Source of the DNA: JANNFX01 sp031380225
GTDB taxonomy: Bacteria > Pseudomonadota > Alphaproteobacteria > Rhizobiales > Hyphomicrobiaceae
DNA: 28,232 nt
Assembly: GCA_031380225.1 (NCBI GenBank)
Contig: JANNFX010000237.1
Coordinates: 1-28,232 of the forward strand
Direction: 5' to 3'
Position 1 is the first letter of the stretch. Each line of letters starts with the position of its first letter. The position numbers and the translations under genes were made by a program. Under the pieces are notes generated by a model. That model made no database searches, was not told where the DNA came from, and was given only the letters and a program-made list of their open reading frames with translations. Shown piece by piece: positions 16,033-23,931 of the stretch.

Positions 16033-16308
16033 ATGGCTTTCCCTGAAACAAATACCCCGAAACGCGACCCTTATGCCAACGCAATGCGGGACCCGTCGGG
16101 AACTGACCCTCGGGCGCAAACCAATTATTGGAATTGGATCCTCGCATTATTGGCGCTCGCCCTGGTAGGGTACTACATCGTTAATTCGACTGACGTTACA
16201 CGACCCTCGGCTACCGTAAGCCCGTCGACACAAACGGCACCGAATTCGCCGGCACCAGTCGCGCCAGCGCCAGTTGCGCCAGCGCCAACTGTCCCTGCCA
16301 CGCCATAA
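16033..16308 (+). CDS. Small single-pass membrane protein between tolA and tolB
   Basis: I do not recognise this 91-residue protein. It has a hydrophilic N-terminus (residues 1-32), one membrane helix at about 34-50 (WILALLALALVGYYIV), and a low-complexity Ser/Thr/Ala/Pro tail ending in APVAPAPVAPAP repeats. The tail would lie in the periplasm if the N-terminus is inside. The start has a clear AAGGAG nine bases ahead. It lies 110 bases after tolA and directly before a strong terminator, so it is probably the last gene of the tolQRA transcript. Any functional link to Tol-Pal is inferred from position only. Confidence 0.75.
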   Translation: MAFPETNTPKRDPYANAMRDPSGTDPRAQTNYWNWILALLALALVGYYIVNSTDVTRPSATVSPSTQTAPNSPAPVAPAPVAPAPTVPATP

Positions 16309-16327
16309 CGGCATGACCGATAGCAGC

Positions 16328-16370
16328 CGGCCGTCCGCTGAGAAATCTGCGGGCGGCCGTTTGCATTTTT
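16328..16370 (+). terminator. Rho-independent terminator ending the tolQRA unit
   Basis: CGGCCGTCCGC and GCGGGCGGCCG form an 11-bp stem with one wobble pair and a 10-base loop. It is followed by TTTGCATTTTT. It lies 20 bases after the small membrane protein gene. The remaining bases to tolB (16371-16640) hold nothing else I can identify and must contain a separate tolB promoter. Confidence 0.85.
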
Positions 16371-16640
16371 AATCGAGCCGCAGAAATTTTGAGCTTTGCG
16401 ATCACGTAATCTGAATTCGTTCCTCGCGCTCTCCGATCGTTCGCTGACTGCGCCGGGTTAGCTGCGTCGCCCAAAATCAGCCCAGGTTGTGAAAAGTCCC
16501 GGTACAATTTTGCGTGGCGTTAAGCGCCGCACATGCCGTTCCAACGTGCCGCACGCAAAAAACAGTCAAATCAAGCCACACTAGGGCCTCAAAATCCCAT
16601 TGATGGTCTTAGAATGACGGTAACGGACCTTTGGAAACCC

Positions 16641-18098
16641 ATGCGCATCGCGTTTCGCACCCTCCCAATTTTAGCCGTCGCAGCTTTTTTGCCGGCCATC
16701 GCTCCAGCATCAGCGCAAAAAGCCGATGACAGTTACAAGCCACCGGCTGCGAGCGGTGGTGGTGGTCTCGACGCGCAACGGCGCGCAATAACCGGCGAAC
16801 CAGCACCGGCAACGGGTCAAGCCCAAAAACCGGCCACTGGAGCCGCAGCTCCCTCCGCCGGTGGCGGTCTGGTCGTTCGCGGAACGCAAGGCACGGCCGA
16901 AGCGATCAAAGTCGCTATTCCTGATTTCCTAAGCGACGACCCCAAGCTCGGCGCTGATATGGCGGAGGTGATTACCGCCGATCTCAAACGCTCGGGTCTG
17001 TTCGAACCGATCGACAAAGGCGCATTTCTTGAAACGGTTCGCGACGTCAACGCGCTGCCAAACTTTGCCAACTGGCGCCAAACGAAAGCAGTGGCGCTCA
17101 ATGTCGGTCGCGTAAAGCCGACAGGCGATGGCCGCATCAACTCCGAGTTCCGGCTGTGGGACACAGAGTCGGGCAAACAGTTGTCGGGCCAGAGCTTTGC
17201 AGTTCAGCAGACAAGCTGGCGCCGTGCCGCACACATCATCGCCGATCAAATCTATGAGCGATTAACCGGCGAAAAAGGCTACTTTGATACGCGCGTCGTG
17301 TTTGTTGATGAGACCGGCACCAAGCTGAAGCGCATCAAGCGGCTGGCGATCATGGATCAGGATGCAGCCAATGTGCGGTTGTTGACGCAAGGCCAGGAAC
17401 TGGTTTTGACGCCAAGGTTTTCGCCAACAAATCAGGAAATTGTCTACATGAGTTATGCGCGCGATCAACCGCGCGTGCTGATGATGAACCTCGGGACGGG
17501 ACAAAAAGAAGTCGTCGGCGATTTCCCGGGCATGACGTTTGCGCCAAGGTTCTCGCCTGACGGTCAGCGCATCATTATGAGCCTGCAAAATGAAGGCGAT
17601 TCCAATCTCTTCGAGATGGATCTCCGCACTAAGCAAACGCGCCAGCTCACCAACGCGCCCGGCATCGATACAGGGCCGTGCTACTCACCGGATGGCCGTC
17701 AGATCGTGTTCGAAAGCGATCGCGAGGGGACACAGCAACTCTACGTCATGAATGCCGATGGCTCTGGCGCGCGTCGTATTACCTTCAGCGAAGGCCGCTA
17801 TTCGACGCCCGTTTGGTCGCCACGCGGTGACTACATTGCATTCACAAAGCAGTTGGCAGGCCGATTCTTGATCGGCGTTATCCGTCCCGATGGCCAGGGC
17901 GAGCGGATTTTGACCGAAGGCTTCCATAACGAAGGCCCAACTTGGGCTCCAAATGGCCGGGTTCTGATGTTTTTCCGCGAAGGTCAGGGCGCGCAGGGAG
18001 CGCGAATCTATTCGATCGATTTGACCGGATATAACGAGCAAGTGGTCCAAACTCCGTCCTTCGCATCTGATCCAGCCTGGTCGCCCGTGCTGAATTGA
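16641..18098 (+). CDS. tolB: Tol-Pal system periplasmic beta-propeller protein TolB
   Basis: TolB is the periplasmic partner of TolA and Pal. The ATG at 16641 is chosen because it starts a typical signal peptide (MRIAFRTLPILAVAAFLPAI, cleavage around ASA/Q at residue 25) and has TTTGGAAA ahead; the ORF stays open for 36 codons upstream. The product has 485 residues, longer than the roughly 430 of enterobacterial TolB because of a glycine/alanine/proline-rich linker at about residues 27-80. Then come the alpha/beta N-terminal domain (VAIPDFLSDDPKLG onwards) and the WD40-like propeller with repeated FSPDGQRI, YSPDGRQIVFESDR and WSPRGDYIAF blades. It is bracketed by terminators, so it is probably transcribed alone. 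Confidence 0.97.
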   Translation: MRIAFRTLPILAVAAFLPAIAPASAQKADDSYKPPAASGGGGLDAQRRAITGEPAPATGQAQKPATGAAAPSAGGGLVVRGTQGTAEAIKVAIPDFLSDDPKLGADMAEVITADLKRSGLFEPIDKGAFLETVRDVNALPNFANWRQTKAVALNVGRVKPTGDGRINSEFRLWDTESGKQLSGQSFAVQQTSWRRAAHIIADQIYERLTGEKGYFDTRVVFVDETGTKLKRIKRLAIMDQDAANVRLLTQGQELVLTPRFSPTNQEIVYMSYARDQPRVLMMNLGTGQKEVVGDFPGMTFAPRFSPDGQRIIMSLQNEGDSNLFEMDLRTKQTRQLTNAPGIDTGPCYSPDGRQIVFESDREGTQQLYVMNADGSGARRITFSEGRYSTPVWSPRGDYIAFTKQLAGRFLIGVIRPDGQGERILTEGFHNEGPTWAPNGRVLMFFREGQGAQGARIYSIDLTGYNEQVVQTPSFASDPAWSPVLN

Positions 18099-18164
18099 GA
18101 CGCGGGTTTACCCACACTTAATGACTTCGTGTTACACTCTTGGTCGAGTTCCCCGCGTCTTTTT
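18099..18164 (+). terminator. Probable terminator after tolB
   Basis: GACGCGGG begins one base after the tolB stop codon and pairs perfectly with CCCGCGTC at 18152-18159. A TTTTT run follows immediately. The loop is long (about 45 bases) but holds an ACAC/GTGT inner stem. The 8-bp base plus T-tract makes termination likely, with less certainty than for the compact terminators in this window. Confidence 0.6.
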
Positions 18165-18375
18165 GGGGGTGTTTTCGTGCGTAAAATCAAACCGTTGCGG
18201 GTTCAATTCGAGGTCGAGTTGAGACTGCGCGGCACCGGAACCACGGAGTGGTATTTTCGCATCTGTGAGGTTGGAAACAGAGGGTTCGACGCCATCTGTT
18301 CTTGATCAAAACAGGCCACCTCGGGTACTTCAGGAGTCGGCTAGACGCCGAACCAGCATTTTTGGAGGATTGACC

Positions 18376-18510
18376 ATGCAGGGTATCAAGGGGCTGATCG
18401 TTCTCTCAGCTGCAATCGTGGCTGTTGCTCTCGGCGCCTGTCGTCGTGAAGAAGCAGCACCGATGAAGCTCGGTGCTGAAGTTCCGGCTGCTGCTCAGGT
18501 AGCTCGCTAA
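18376..18510 (+). CDS. Mini-lipoprotein, copy 1
   Basis: This 44-residue product is unrecognised. It has a short signal segment ending in the lipobox LGAC, with Cys22 as the lipidation site. The predicted mature peptide has only about 23 residues (CRREEAAPMKLGAEVP followed by an Ala/Gln/Val tail). The start has GGAGG eight bases ahead; an in-frame GTG reading from 18265 adds residues unlike any signal peptide and is not used. Codon choice (GCT, GTT, CGT, GAA) is that of a highly expressed gene. A near-identical gene follows after 44 bases, and the two form a unit between the tolB and pal terminator-bounded segments. Function is unknown; an abundant small envelope lipoprotein is the likely class. 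Confidence 0.8.
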   Translation: MQGIKGLIVLSAAIVAVALGACRREEAAPMKLGAEVPAAAQVAR

Positions 18511-18554
18511 TTTACCAACTCCGGTGAGAGCCGGGACAACTAAGGAGAAAGACT

Positions 18555-18677
18555 ATGAAGGGCGCAATCGTTCTTGCCGCTGCTATCGTTGCTGTTGCTC
18601 TCGGCGCATGCCGTCGTGAAGAAGCTGCTCCGATGAAGCTCGGCGCCGAAGTTCCGGCCGTTGCTCAGACCCGCTAA
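18555..18677 (+). CDS. Mini-lipoprotein, copy 2
   Basis: This is a 40-residue paralogue of the preceding gene, with a strong TAAGGAG ribosome site. It has the same LGAC lipobox and a mature peptide starting CRREEAAPMKLGAEVP. Over the 25 codons shared without gaps, the two copies differ at eight third positions and at no amino acid, which shows selection on the protein rather than recent duplication. The signal segment is shorter by three residues (MKGAIVLAAAI). A strong terminator follows about 45 bases after the stop codon, so the pair makes a short, separate transcript. Too short for most gene finders, it could easily be missed in annotation. Confidence 0.82.
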   Translation: MKGAIVLAAAIVAVALGACRREEAAPMKLGAEVPAVAQTR

Positions 18678-18721
18678 GGGTTTGTCAGTCTTGGTTTTCC
18701 AAGATTGAAATCAGATAGATC

Positions 18722-18761
18722 GGGTTGCCAACGTAAAGCGTTGGCAACCCGTTCTGTTTTT
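18722..18761 (+). terminator. Strong rho-independent terminator after the mini-lipoprotein pair
   Basis: GGGTTGCCAACG and CGTTGGCAACCC form a perfect 12-bp stem around the 5-base loop TAAAG. GTTCTGTTTTT follows. Confidence 0.95.
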
Positions 18762-18997
18762 GGGTGCCCTTCATGCTTGGGGCTTCTTGACGGTCGATCT
18801 GCCACAGGGGATCAGCGTCAACATGTTAAAAACGACGCGATAACACGGCGACGACCGGCCACATTTTGGTACGAAGGCTCCGCTAAGCCCGAACTTGGGC
18901 GTGAGTCGGACGAAACTCGGACGCGGCGAACTTGTGATCAAACGCGATTGTTGACGGTTCCGGGGCAGCATCCCGTCGAGCCACGAAAGGACCCGAC

Positions 18998-19510
18998 ATG
19001 CCGGGAACATCCATTTTGAAATTTACCCGTGCGGCGCTGATGGGTTTGGCACTGCTATCGCTCGGCGCTTGCGCCAATCAGGACACCAATCCTGACACTG
19101 CGCTCAACGCTGGCCGCGACGGCAAAGGTCCCGTCACACCTGGTACACAGCGCGATTTCAGCTTGAATGTCGGCGACCTCGTATATTTCTCGTCTGATAG
19201 TTCGGATCTGACGCCGGAAGCGACGTCGATTCTGCAAAAACAAGTTCAATGGCTGAAGCAATACCCGCAATACACCATCACCGTTGAGGGGCACGCCGAT
19301 GAGCGTGGCACACGCGAATACAACATCGCGCTCGGTGCGCGGCGGTCAACAACGGTGCGCAATTTCCTGGCGCAAAATGGTATCAATGCTGCGCGATTAA
19401 AGACGATTTCGTACGGCAAAGAACGCCCGGTGGCAGTTTGCGACGATATTTCGTGCTGGTCGCAAAACCGGCGCTCGCAAACGGTGCTAAACAGCAAAGC
19501 GGCCTCGTAG
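18998..19510 (+). CDS. pal: Peptidoglycan-associated lipoprotein Pal
   Basis: Pal anchors the outer membrane to peptidoglycan and is the cargo of the Tol motor. The 170-residue protein has a lipoprotein signal with lipobox LGAC and Cys25 as the lipidated residue, then a flexible linker, then an OmpA-like domain from about residue 52. GHADERGTREYN contains Asp101, and Arg115/116 follow in GARRS; these positions contact the diaminopimelate of the stem peptide in the family. Cys148 and Cys153 are the pair usual in alphaproteobacterial Pal, before WSQNRRSQ. GAAAGGA precedes the ATG. The 320 bases after the mini-lipoprotein genes separate it from their terminator, so it has its own promoter, which I could not place. 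Confidence 0.97.
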   Translation: MPGTSILKFTRAALMGLALLSLGACANQDTNPDTALNAGRDGKGPVTPGTQRDFSLNVGDLVYFSSDSSDLTPEATSILQKQVQWLKQYPQYTITVEGHADERGTREYNIALGARRSTTVRNFLAQNGINAARLKTISYGKERPVAVCDDISCWSQNRRSQTVLNSKAAS

Positions 19511-20249
19511 GGCAATTTTCAAAAATTCGGAACCAATCCTAACAGACTTAGTTCCCGGACAGATTGCGAACACCGTGAGCAGCGTTCCGCCGCGTCAGCA
19601 GCGCAGCGGCTCGCAACCGAAAAAGTGAGCGAACTGTTCCGGGCTCTTCACGATCAAAGTTGATCCGCGTTGCTGCATCCCAATTTAATTATTACCGGTG
19701 ATGATCTCGGATGACATCGCGTGCTGCCGCCCGCGCTGTCTCCGGGAACACGGCTGTCCGGTTGAGATTTTAGGATATGACTTCAATGAGAAGTCAGTGG
19801 ATGCAAAAATAGAATACAGCTCATGCGGGACATGGAAATAATCAGCCCAAAATTCTGTTTTCCCGGAAGCCGCGCCATTCGATGCCTCGAGATAAGTGGG
19901 GCTACAAGTCGCGCGGCTATCCGGGACCTTTACCAGCTTCCGCAGTCCAGTGACCTCCGCAAAAAAACGCCAAGTAATACTCGAAAATTCACCAGTCATT
20001 TCCCCTTCGGTCACTTAAAGGTCCCGGATAGCCGCGACTAATGCAATGGTGGTCATGACTGCCAATTGCGAAACGCGGCTTCCGGGAAGACGAACAGTTG
20101 AGGTCGGAAATCTGAACTGGACAGCCGTGGTCCGGGAACCAGAAATCTGAAATTACCTGCGATTTTGGCCTTAAAACGGCACGATTTTTCCGTGTCCGGC
20201 TAAGTTTGGCCGGAATGTGGCCCTAACAGCACAGGCGGTGGGCGCTTGA
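19511..20249. other. Gene-free 739-bp stretch after pal
   Basis: No credible gene lies here on either strand. Short ORFs at 19685-20014 (minus) and 19823-20041 (plus) simply read across repeat arms and lack ribosome sites. The main content is a nested inverted repeat at 19741-20138. The motif TCCGGGA or its complement TCCCGGA, sometimes shortened to TCCGGG, recurs about eight times between 19551 and 20140. Confidence 0.6.
19741..20138. repeat. Nested inverted repeat, about 400 bp, three conserved blocks per arm
   Basis: Each arm carries three blocks in the same order. The innermost pair is a perfect 21-bp match (19912-19932 with 20016-20036; core CGCGGCTATCCGGGACC). The middle pair is a perfect 15-bp match (19860-19874 with 20074-20088; TTCCCGGAAGCCGCG). 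The outer pair matches at 20 of 22 (19749-19770 with 20108-20129; core CACGGCTGTCC). Spacer lengths and sequences between blocks differ on the two sides, so this is two diverged, inverted copies of one element rather than a recent palindrome. Confidence 0.85.
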
Positions 20250-21155
20250 TTGGGTTTAGCCGTGCTGCAGGTACTGCGTGGTTGCGGGTTAAATAAGCGG
20301 TGGACGCGATCTGCCGTCATGGGCGCTGTCATTATCGCCGCCACGCTGTTTTCGCCGCCCCTGCCTTCAGCCTATGCTGGAAGTGCCGAACGTTTGCCGT
20401 CCCCCGCCACTCCATCACCAAGTCCGAACAATGCGCCGGAACGATTTTCGCAGGCCATTGCAGCTCTCGATCGTGGCGACTTGGTTGCCGCTCAACGTTT
20501 ATTCGAACAAGTTATTGCTCTTGATCCCTCAGGCGACAAGGCAGCCGCAGCGCGGCATCATTTGGCTCAGCTCTATAGTCAGCCAAAGGCTGGCACACCG
20601 AACACACTTCAACCCGGCGAGCCAAGCGTGCCGCTCGTGCCGAAAGCCGAAGATCCAGGTTCTGCACAGACAACATCTGAACCTCCACCCGCCAATCGGT
20701 CGCGTTTGGCCTCTCAATATCGCAGCGTTGAAGAGGAATTTATCGGTGAAGTTGGCGACCGGGTATTTTTCAGCAGTGGTAACGCCGATCTTGGCAGGCG
20801 CGCGGTAGCAATCGTCTCCGCCCAGGCGGTGTGGCTCAAACAACAAGCGCGCTTGAATGCCAGTATTGAAGGCCATGCCGATGAACCGTCTTTGTCGCCT
20901 CAGCAAAATGAGGCGCTATCGGAGGCGCGTGCGGTGGCAGTGCGTGACCGCCTCGTTGCAGACGGCGTCGCACCAGAGCGGCTCTCCATCGTGGCGTGGG
21001 GACGTGATGGGCGCATTTCCATCTGCGCAGAAAGCCAGTGTCAGGCGCAGAATCGCAGAGCCGTGACTGTTCTGGTTCCCAAAAATCAGCCCGTCAAACC
21101 GCCCCAGCGTCAGGGGCAAGTGCTGCCTCAGCGCCCGCCATTGCCTACTCAATGA
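20250..21155 (+). CDS. Pal-like OmpA-domain protein with TPR-like segment
   Basis: This 301-residue paralogue of Pal has no lipobox. A hydrophobic signal segment lies at about residues 18-43 (cleavage near AYA/G). A TPR-like helical pair at about 63-110 (AIAALDRGDLVAAQRLFEQ) and a Pro/Ser-rich linker follow. The OmpA-like domain from about 165 starts GDRVFFSSGNADL, parallel to Pal's own GDLVYFSS. The peptidoglycan contacts are kept: Asp211 in EGHADE and Arg227 in SEARA. The Pal-type cysteine pair (Cys259, Cys264) and QNRRAVTVLV are also kept. The start is uncertain: TTG 20250 gives this frame, GTG 20262 or ATG 20319 are alternatives, and no strong ribosome site decides. It precedes cpoB by about 150 bases. 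Confidence 0.82.
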   Translation: MGLAVLQVLRGCGLNKRWTRSAVMGAVIIAATLFSPPLPSAYAGSAERLPSPATPSPSPNNAPERFSQAIAALDRGDLVAAQRLFEQVIALDPSGDKAAAARHHLAQLYSQPKAGTPNTLQPGEPSVPLVPKAEDPGSAQTTSEPPPANRSRLASQYRSVEEEFIGEVGDRVFFSSGNADLGRRAVAIVSAQAVWLKQQARLNASIEGHADEPSLSPQQNEALSEARAVAVRDRLVADGVAPERLSIVAWGRDGRISICAESQCQAQNRRAVTVLVPKNQPVKPPQRQGQVLPQRPPLPTQ

Positions 21156-21304
21156 CTATAAGCCGTGCGTCCAATCAGCCGAAAAATGCAGCCCTGTGCG
21201 TGGAATTCATCACGTTGGCAAGATCGGCGAAACGCTTTAGAACGGCTGCAGACTCTGGACCTGTTCAGCGCGTGCCGGTCGGTTGTCTCTAAGGAATACA
21301 GGGC

Positions 21305-22390
21305 ATGTCGATGCTGGCAATTAATAACAGCGTCAAAGCGGTTGCCATTGGGTTGACCGTGGCGGCTTCGGTAGCGTGGACGGCTGCCGCGCAGGATTTG
21401 ACGCCGTTGCCGCCGATCCAACAGGCCGCGCCGCCGCCAGCGGCCCCAACAAAGGCGCAGCCACCGGCCAAGACGGCAGCGGCGAAGCCAGCGGCAGGCG
21501 CTGCACCATCGGCGGCTGGCGCAGGAAGCGACGCAGCATTGCGTCAGCGCGTCGAACAGTTGGAAGAGCAAATCGTCGACATGCAAGTCGTCATCGGGAC
21601 GCTTGAGTCATTGGCTAAGACCAGCGCATCGAACGTTGCGTCACCGCAAGCCGTTCGCAATGCCAATGCGCCCGCGTCAGGCGCAGATGGCGCCCGCGTA
21701 TCGTCGCTCGAAGCTCAAGTGCAGACCTTGAGCCAACAGGTCCAACAGCTTCAGGCAACAAACAGTGCCGCAGGTCTGCGTCCGCCGATGGGTTCTCCTG
21801 ACCGGCGCTCAGAACTCGCGCCACCGGCACCGATTGCAACTCAGCCGGACTTAGCCGGTTCGGGATTTGGATCAACGACAGTAACGGCGGCTGACGCTGC
21901 GGGTGTTGATCAGATAGGCGGTTTGATTGCGGCCGCACCTGTTGGCCAAGCATTGCCACCTGTGGCCGGTGCTGCCGGCAGCCTTGGTGGAGCTGCGGCG
22001 GGCGATGACCCCAAGCAGCTTTATGAAAGTGCCTACGGCAATTTGTTGAACCAGAATTATCCCTCGGCACAGAGTGGCTTCGAGGAATTCCTGCGCTTGC
22101 ATCCCAAGGATGCGTTGGCGCCTGATGCGCTGTTCTGGCTTGGCGAAGCCCACTACATGCAAAAGAACTACTCTGACGCTGCTGAAGCCTTTGATCTGGT
22201 GGCATCGAGTTACGGCGCCAGCACTAAAGCGCCTGAAGCTCAGCTGCGGCGTGCCGCAACGTTGGTGCAACTTGGTCGCAAAGAAGATGCCTGTGCCGCG
22301 CTGCGTCAGCTCAATACCAAGTATCCCAATGCGCGCGCGGTTTTGAAATCGAAAGCGGACGCGGAACGGCAACGCGCTGGGTGCGCGTGA
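21305..22390 (+). CDS. cpoB: Cell division coordinator CpoB (YbgF)
   Basis: CpoB is a periplasmic protein that coordinates outer-membrane constriction by Tol-Pal with peptidoglycan synthesis at the septum. The 361-residue product has a signal peptide (residues 1-29, cleavage near AAA/QD) and an Ala/Pro-rich stretch. Two coiled-coil segments follow (about 77-106, LRQRVEQLEEQIVDMQ; and about 132-155, VSSLEAQVQTLSQQVQQL), joined by a low-complexity linker. TPR repeats lie in the last 125 residues (LYESAYGNLLNQNYPSAQ; WLGEAHYMQKNYSDAAEAF). AAGGA lies ahead of ATG 21305; a second ATG two codons in is possible. Its stop codon directly abuts the tilS start codon, so the two are co-translated. Confidence 0.94.
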   Translation: MSMLAINNSVKAVAIGLTVAASVAWTAAAQDLTPLPPIQQAAPPPAAPTKAQPPAKTAAAKPAAGAAPSAAGAGSDAALRQRVEQLEEQIVDMQVVIGTLESLAKTSASNVASPQAVRNANAPASGADGARVSSLEAQVQTLSQQVQQLQATNSAAGLRPPMGSPDRRSELAPPAPIATQPDLAGSGFGSTTVTAADAAGVDQIGGLIAAAPVGQALPPVAGAAGSLGGAAAGDDPKQLYESAYGNLLNQNYPSAQSGFEEFLRLHPKDALAPDALFWLGEAHYMQKNYSDAAEAFDLVASSYGASTKAPEAQLRRAATLVQLGRKEDACAALRQLNTKYPNARAVLKSKADAERQRAGCA

Positions 22391-23758
22391 ATGGCCAGAG
22401 CCGGTGATGCGGCAGCGCCGATTTCAGATAGCGAATTGCCGGGGCTGTTCGATCATGCGTTGACGGCGCCTTGCCTGGCACTCGCCGTGTCGGGTGGCGC
22501 CGATAGTATGGCGCTTTTGCATCTCGTAGGCCGTTGGCGGGCACTCCATCGGCCGCACGCCGGCGTGCTTGTTTTGACTGTCGATCATGGCTTGCGGCCC
22601 GAATCCGGCAGCGAAGCATCATTTGTAGCAAGCGCTGCCCGGCAGCTTGGCTTCGATCATCGAACGCTCATTTGGACCGGCCCCAAACCTGAGGCTGGCT
22701 TGCAAGCCGCCGCCCGCGAGGCGCGATACGCCCTGATGCGCGACGCGATACGATCTGAAATGCGCGTACCAGGCCGTACCTCCTACGTCAGCATGCTCGT
22801 CACCGCACACCACGCCGATGATCAAGCTGAAACGCTGTTGATGCGTTTGGCGCGCGGCAGCGGCATTGACGGTCTTGCATCGATGAAGCCCGATACGATG
22901 CGCGACGGTGTGAGGTTGGTGCGGCCACTGCTTCAGGTTCCAAAATCGAGATTGCTGGCCACGCTCAAAGCCGCATCGCTGCCGTGGCTGGACGATCCAA
23001 GCAATGCCAACGACCGCTTTGAACGCGTGCGCTGGCGCCAAGTGATGCCAATGTTGAATGCACTGGGTTTGACGGCTGAGGCTCTGTCTGAAAGCGCCAA
23101 ACGTTTGGCGTCCGCTGTATCAGCACTCGAGACGGCAGTGGATGCCTTTTCCGTCACGAGCGGTGTTGATCGTCATCAGGGTGCATTTGCGACACTTAAT
23201 TTCGCTAAGTTCGCGAGCGGACATGGCGAATTCAGAACACGATTGCTGCGCCGGTTGATTTCGGAAAACGGCGGCTCCGCGCCGCCCGCGCAGTTGTCTG
23301 AAATCGAAGACCTCGCCGCACGTATTGCGACCGGCGTGACAGGAGCTGCAACGCTTGGCGGCGTGATTATTCGCTGGTCAGATCGTGACAACAAGCTTTC
23401 CATTTGCCGTGAACCTGGCCGCTTTGCGCCGCCGCCTCTTCGCCTCACTCCTGGTCAAAGTGCAGTCTGGGATCAACGCTTCGTGGTTGGCCTGGAGGCA
23501 GGAGCCGTTAGCGAACAGATGTGCCAATCTGAACCTGTCTGCGTCCGCGCGCTGGGTGCGGCAGACTATGCAACCCTACGCAAAGAGTTATCTCGCGAGC
23601 TGCCCTCTGAGGTGGCTGCCACCTTGCCTGCATTCATTTTGGCGGGACAGCCTCTCGCCGTTCCCTATTTCTCTGATCAATCAAATGCTTTATCCGGTCC
23701 CTTAACGGGCGATGGGCACAGGGTTTGCTACGCTCACCCACTTACCGCCACGCTTTAA
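22391..23758 (+). CDS. tilS: tRNA(Ile)-lysidine synthase
   Basis: TilS converts cytidine 34 of the CAU-anticodon isoleucine tRNA to lysidine, switching both its decoding and its charging; it is essential in most bacteria. The 455-residue protein has the PP-loop ATP motif SGGADS at residues 34-39. VDHGLRPES and AHHADDQAETLLMRLARGSG follow, then a C-terminal tRNA-binding part. The ATG directly follows the cpoB stop codon with no gap. The cpoB-tilS-ftsH order is normal for alphaproteobacteria. Confidence 0.96.
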   Translation: MARAGDAAAPISDSELPGLFDHALTAPCLALAVSGGADSMALLHLVGRWRALHRPHAGVLVLTVDHGLRPESGSEASFVASAARQLGFDHRTLIWTGPKPEAGLQAAAREARYALMRDAIRSEMRVPGRTSYVSMLVTAHHADDQAETLLMRLARGSGIDGLASMKPDTMRDGVRLVRPLLQVPKSRLLATLKAASLPWLDDPSNANDRFERVRWRQVMPMLNALGLTAEALSESAKRLASAVSALETAVDAFSVTSGVDRHQGAFATLNFAKFASGHGEFRTRLLRRLISENGGSAPPAQLSEIEDLAARIATGVTGAATLGGVIIRWSDRDNKLSICREPGRFAPPPLRLTPGQSAVWDQRFVVGLEAGAVSEQMCQSEPVCVRALGAADYATLRKELSRELPSEVAATLPAFILAGQPLAVPYFSDQSNALSGPLTGDGHRVCYAHPLTATL

Positions 23759-23811
23759 CTAACGGCTACGTAACTGTTATTTGGCCGCTACAAGAATTAT
23801 GGGTGCCGAAA

Positions 23812-23840
23812 CTTGGCAAACAGGGTGGCGAAGCCTATCT
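23812..23840 (+). promoter_or_regulatory. Possible heat-shock (sigma-32) promoter of ftsH
   Basis: CTTGGC at 23812-23817 and CCTATCT at 23834-23840 are separated by 16 bases. This resembles the CTTG...CCATAT layout of alphaproteobacterial RpoH promoters. ftsH begins about 90 bases downstream, and ftsH is heat-induced in several relatives. The match is partial, so this is a suggestion. Confidence 0.3.
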
Positions 23841-23931
23841 AAGAGGAGCATGATTGCCACCAAAGGTGTAGCGCGCCCGAAGTGCAGCGATCCTATTCCG
23901 GTCTTAACTGCCGGCGACACAGGACATCTCA

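Noticed and set aside
18198..18212. GGGTTCAATTC-like T-arm upstream of the mini-lipoproteins
   Set aside because: No acceptor stem or anticodon arm can be built around it, so it is not a tRNA.
18265..18375. In-frame N-terminal extension of mini-lipoprotein copy 1 from a GTG
   Set aside because: The added residues are hydrophilic and would block the signal peptide. The ATG at 18376 has a strong GGAGG and matches the start of copy 2.
19685..20041. Two opposing short ORFs in the gap after pal
   Set aside because: They cross the inverted-repeat blocks, have no ribosome sites and show no codon bias like the neighbours.
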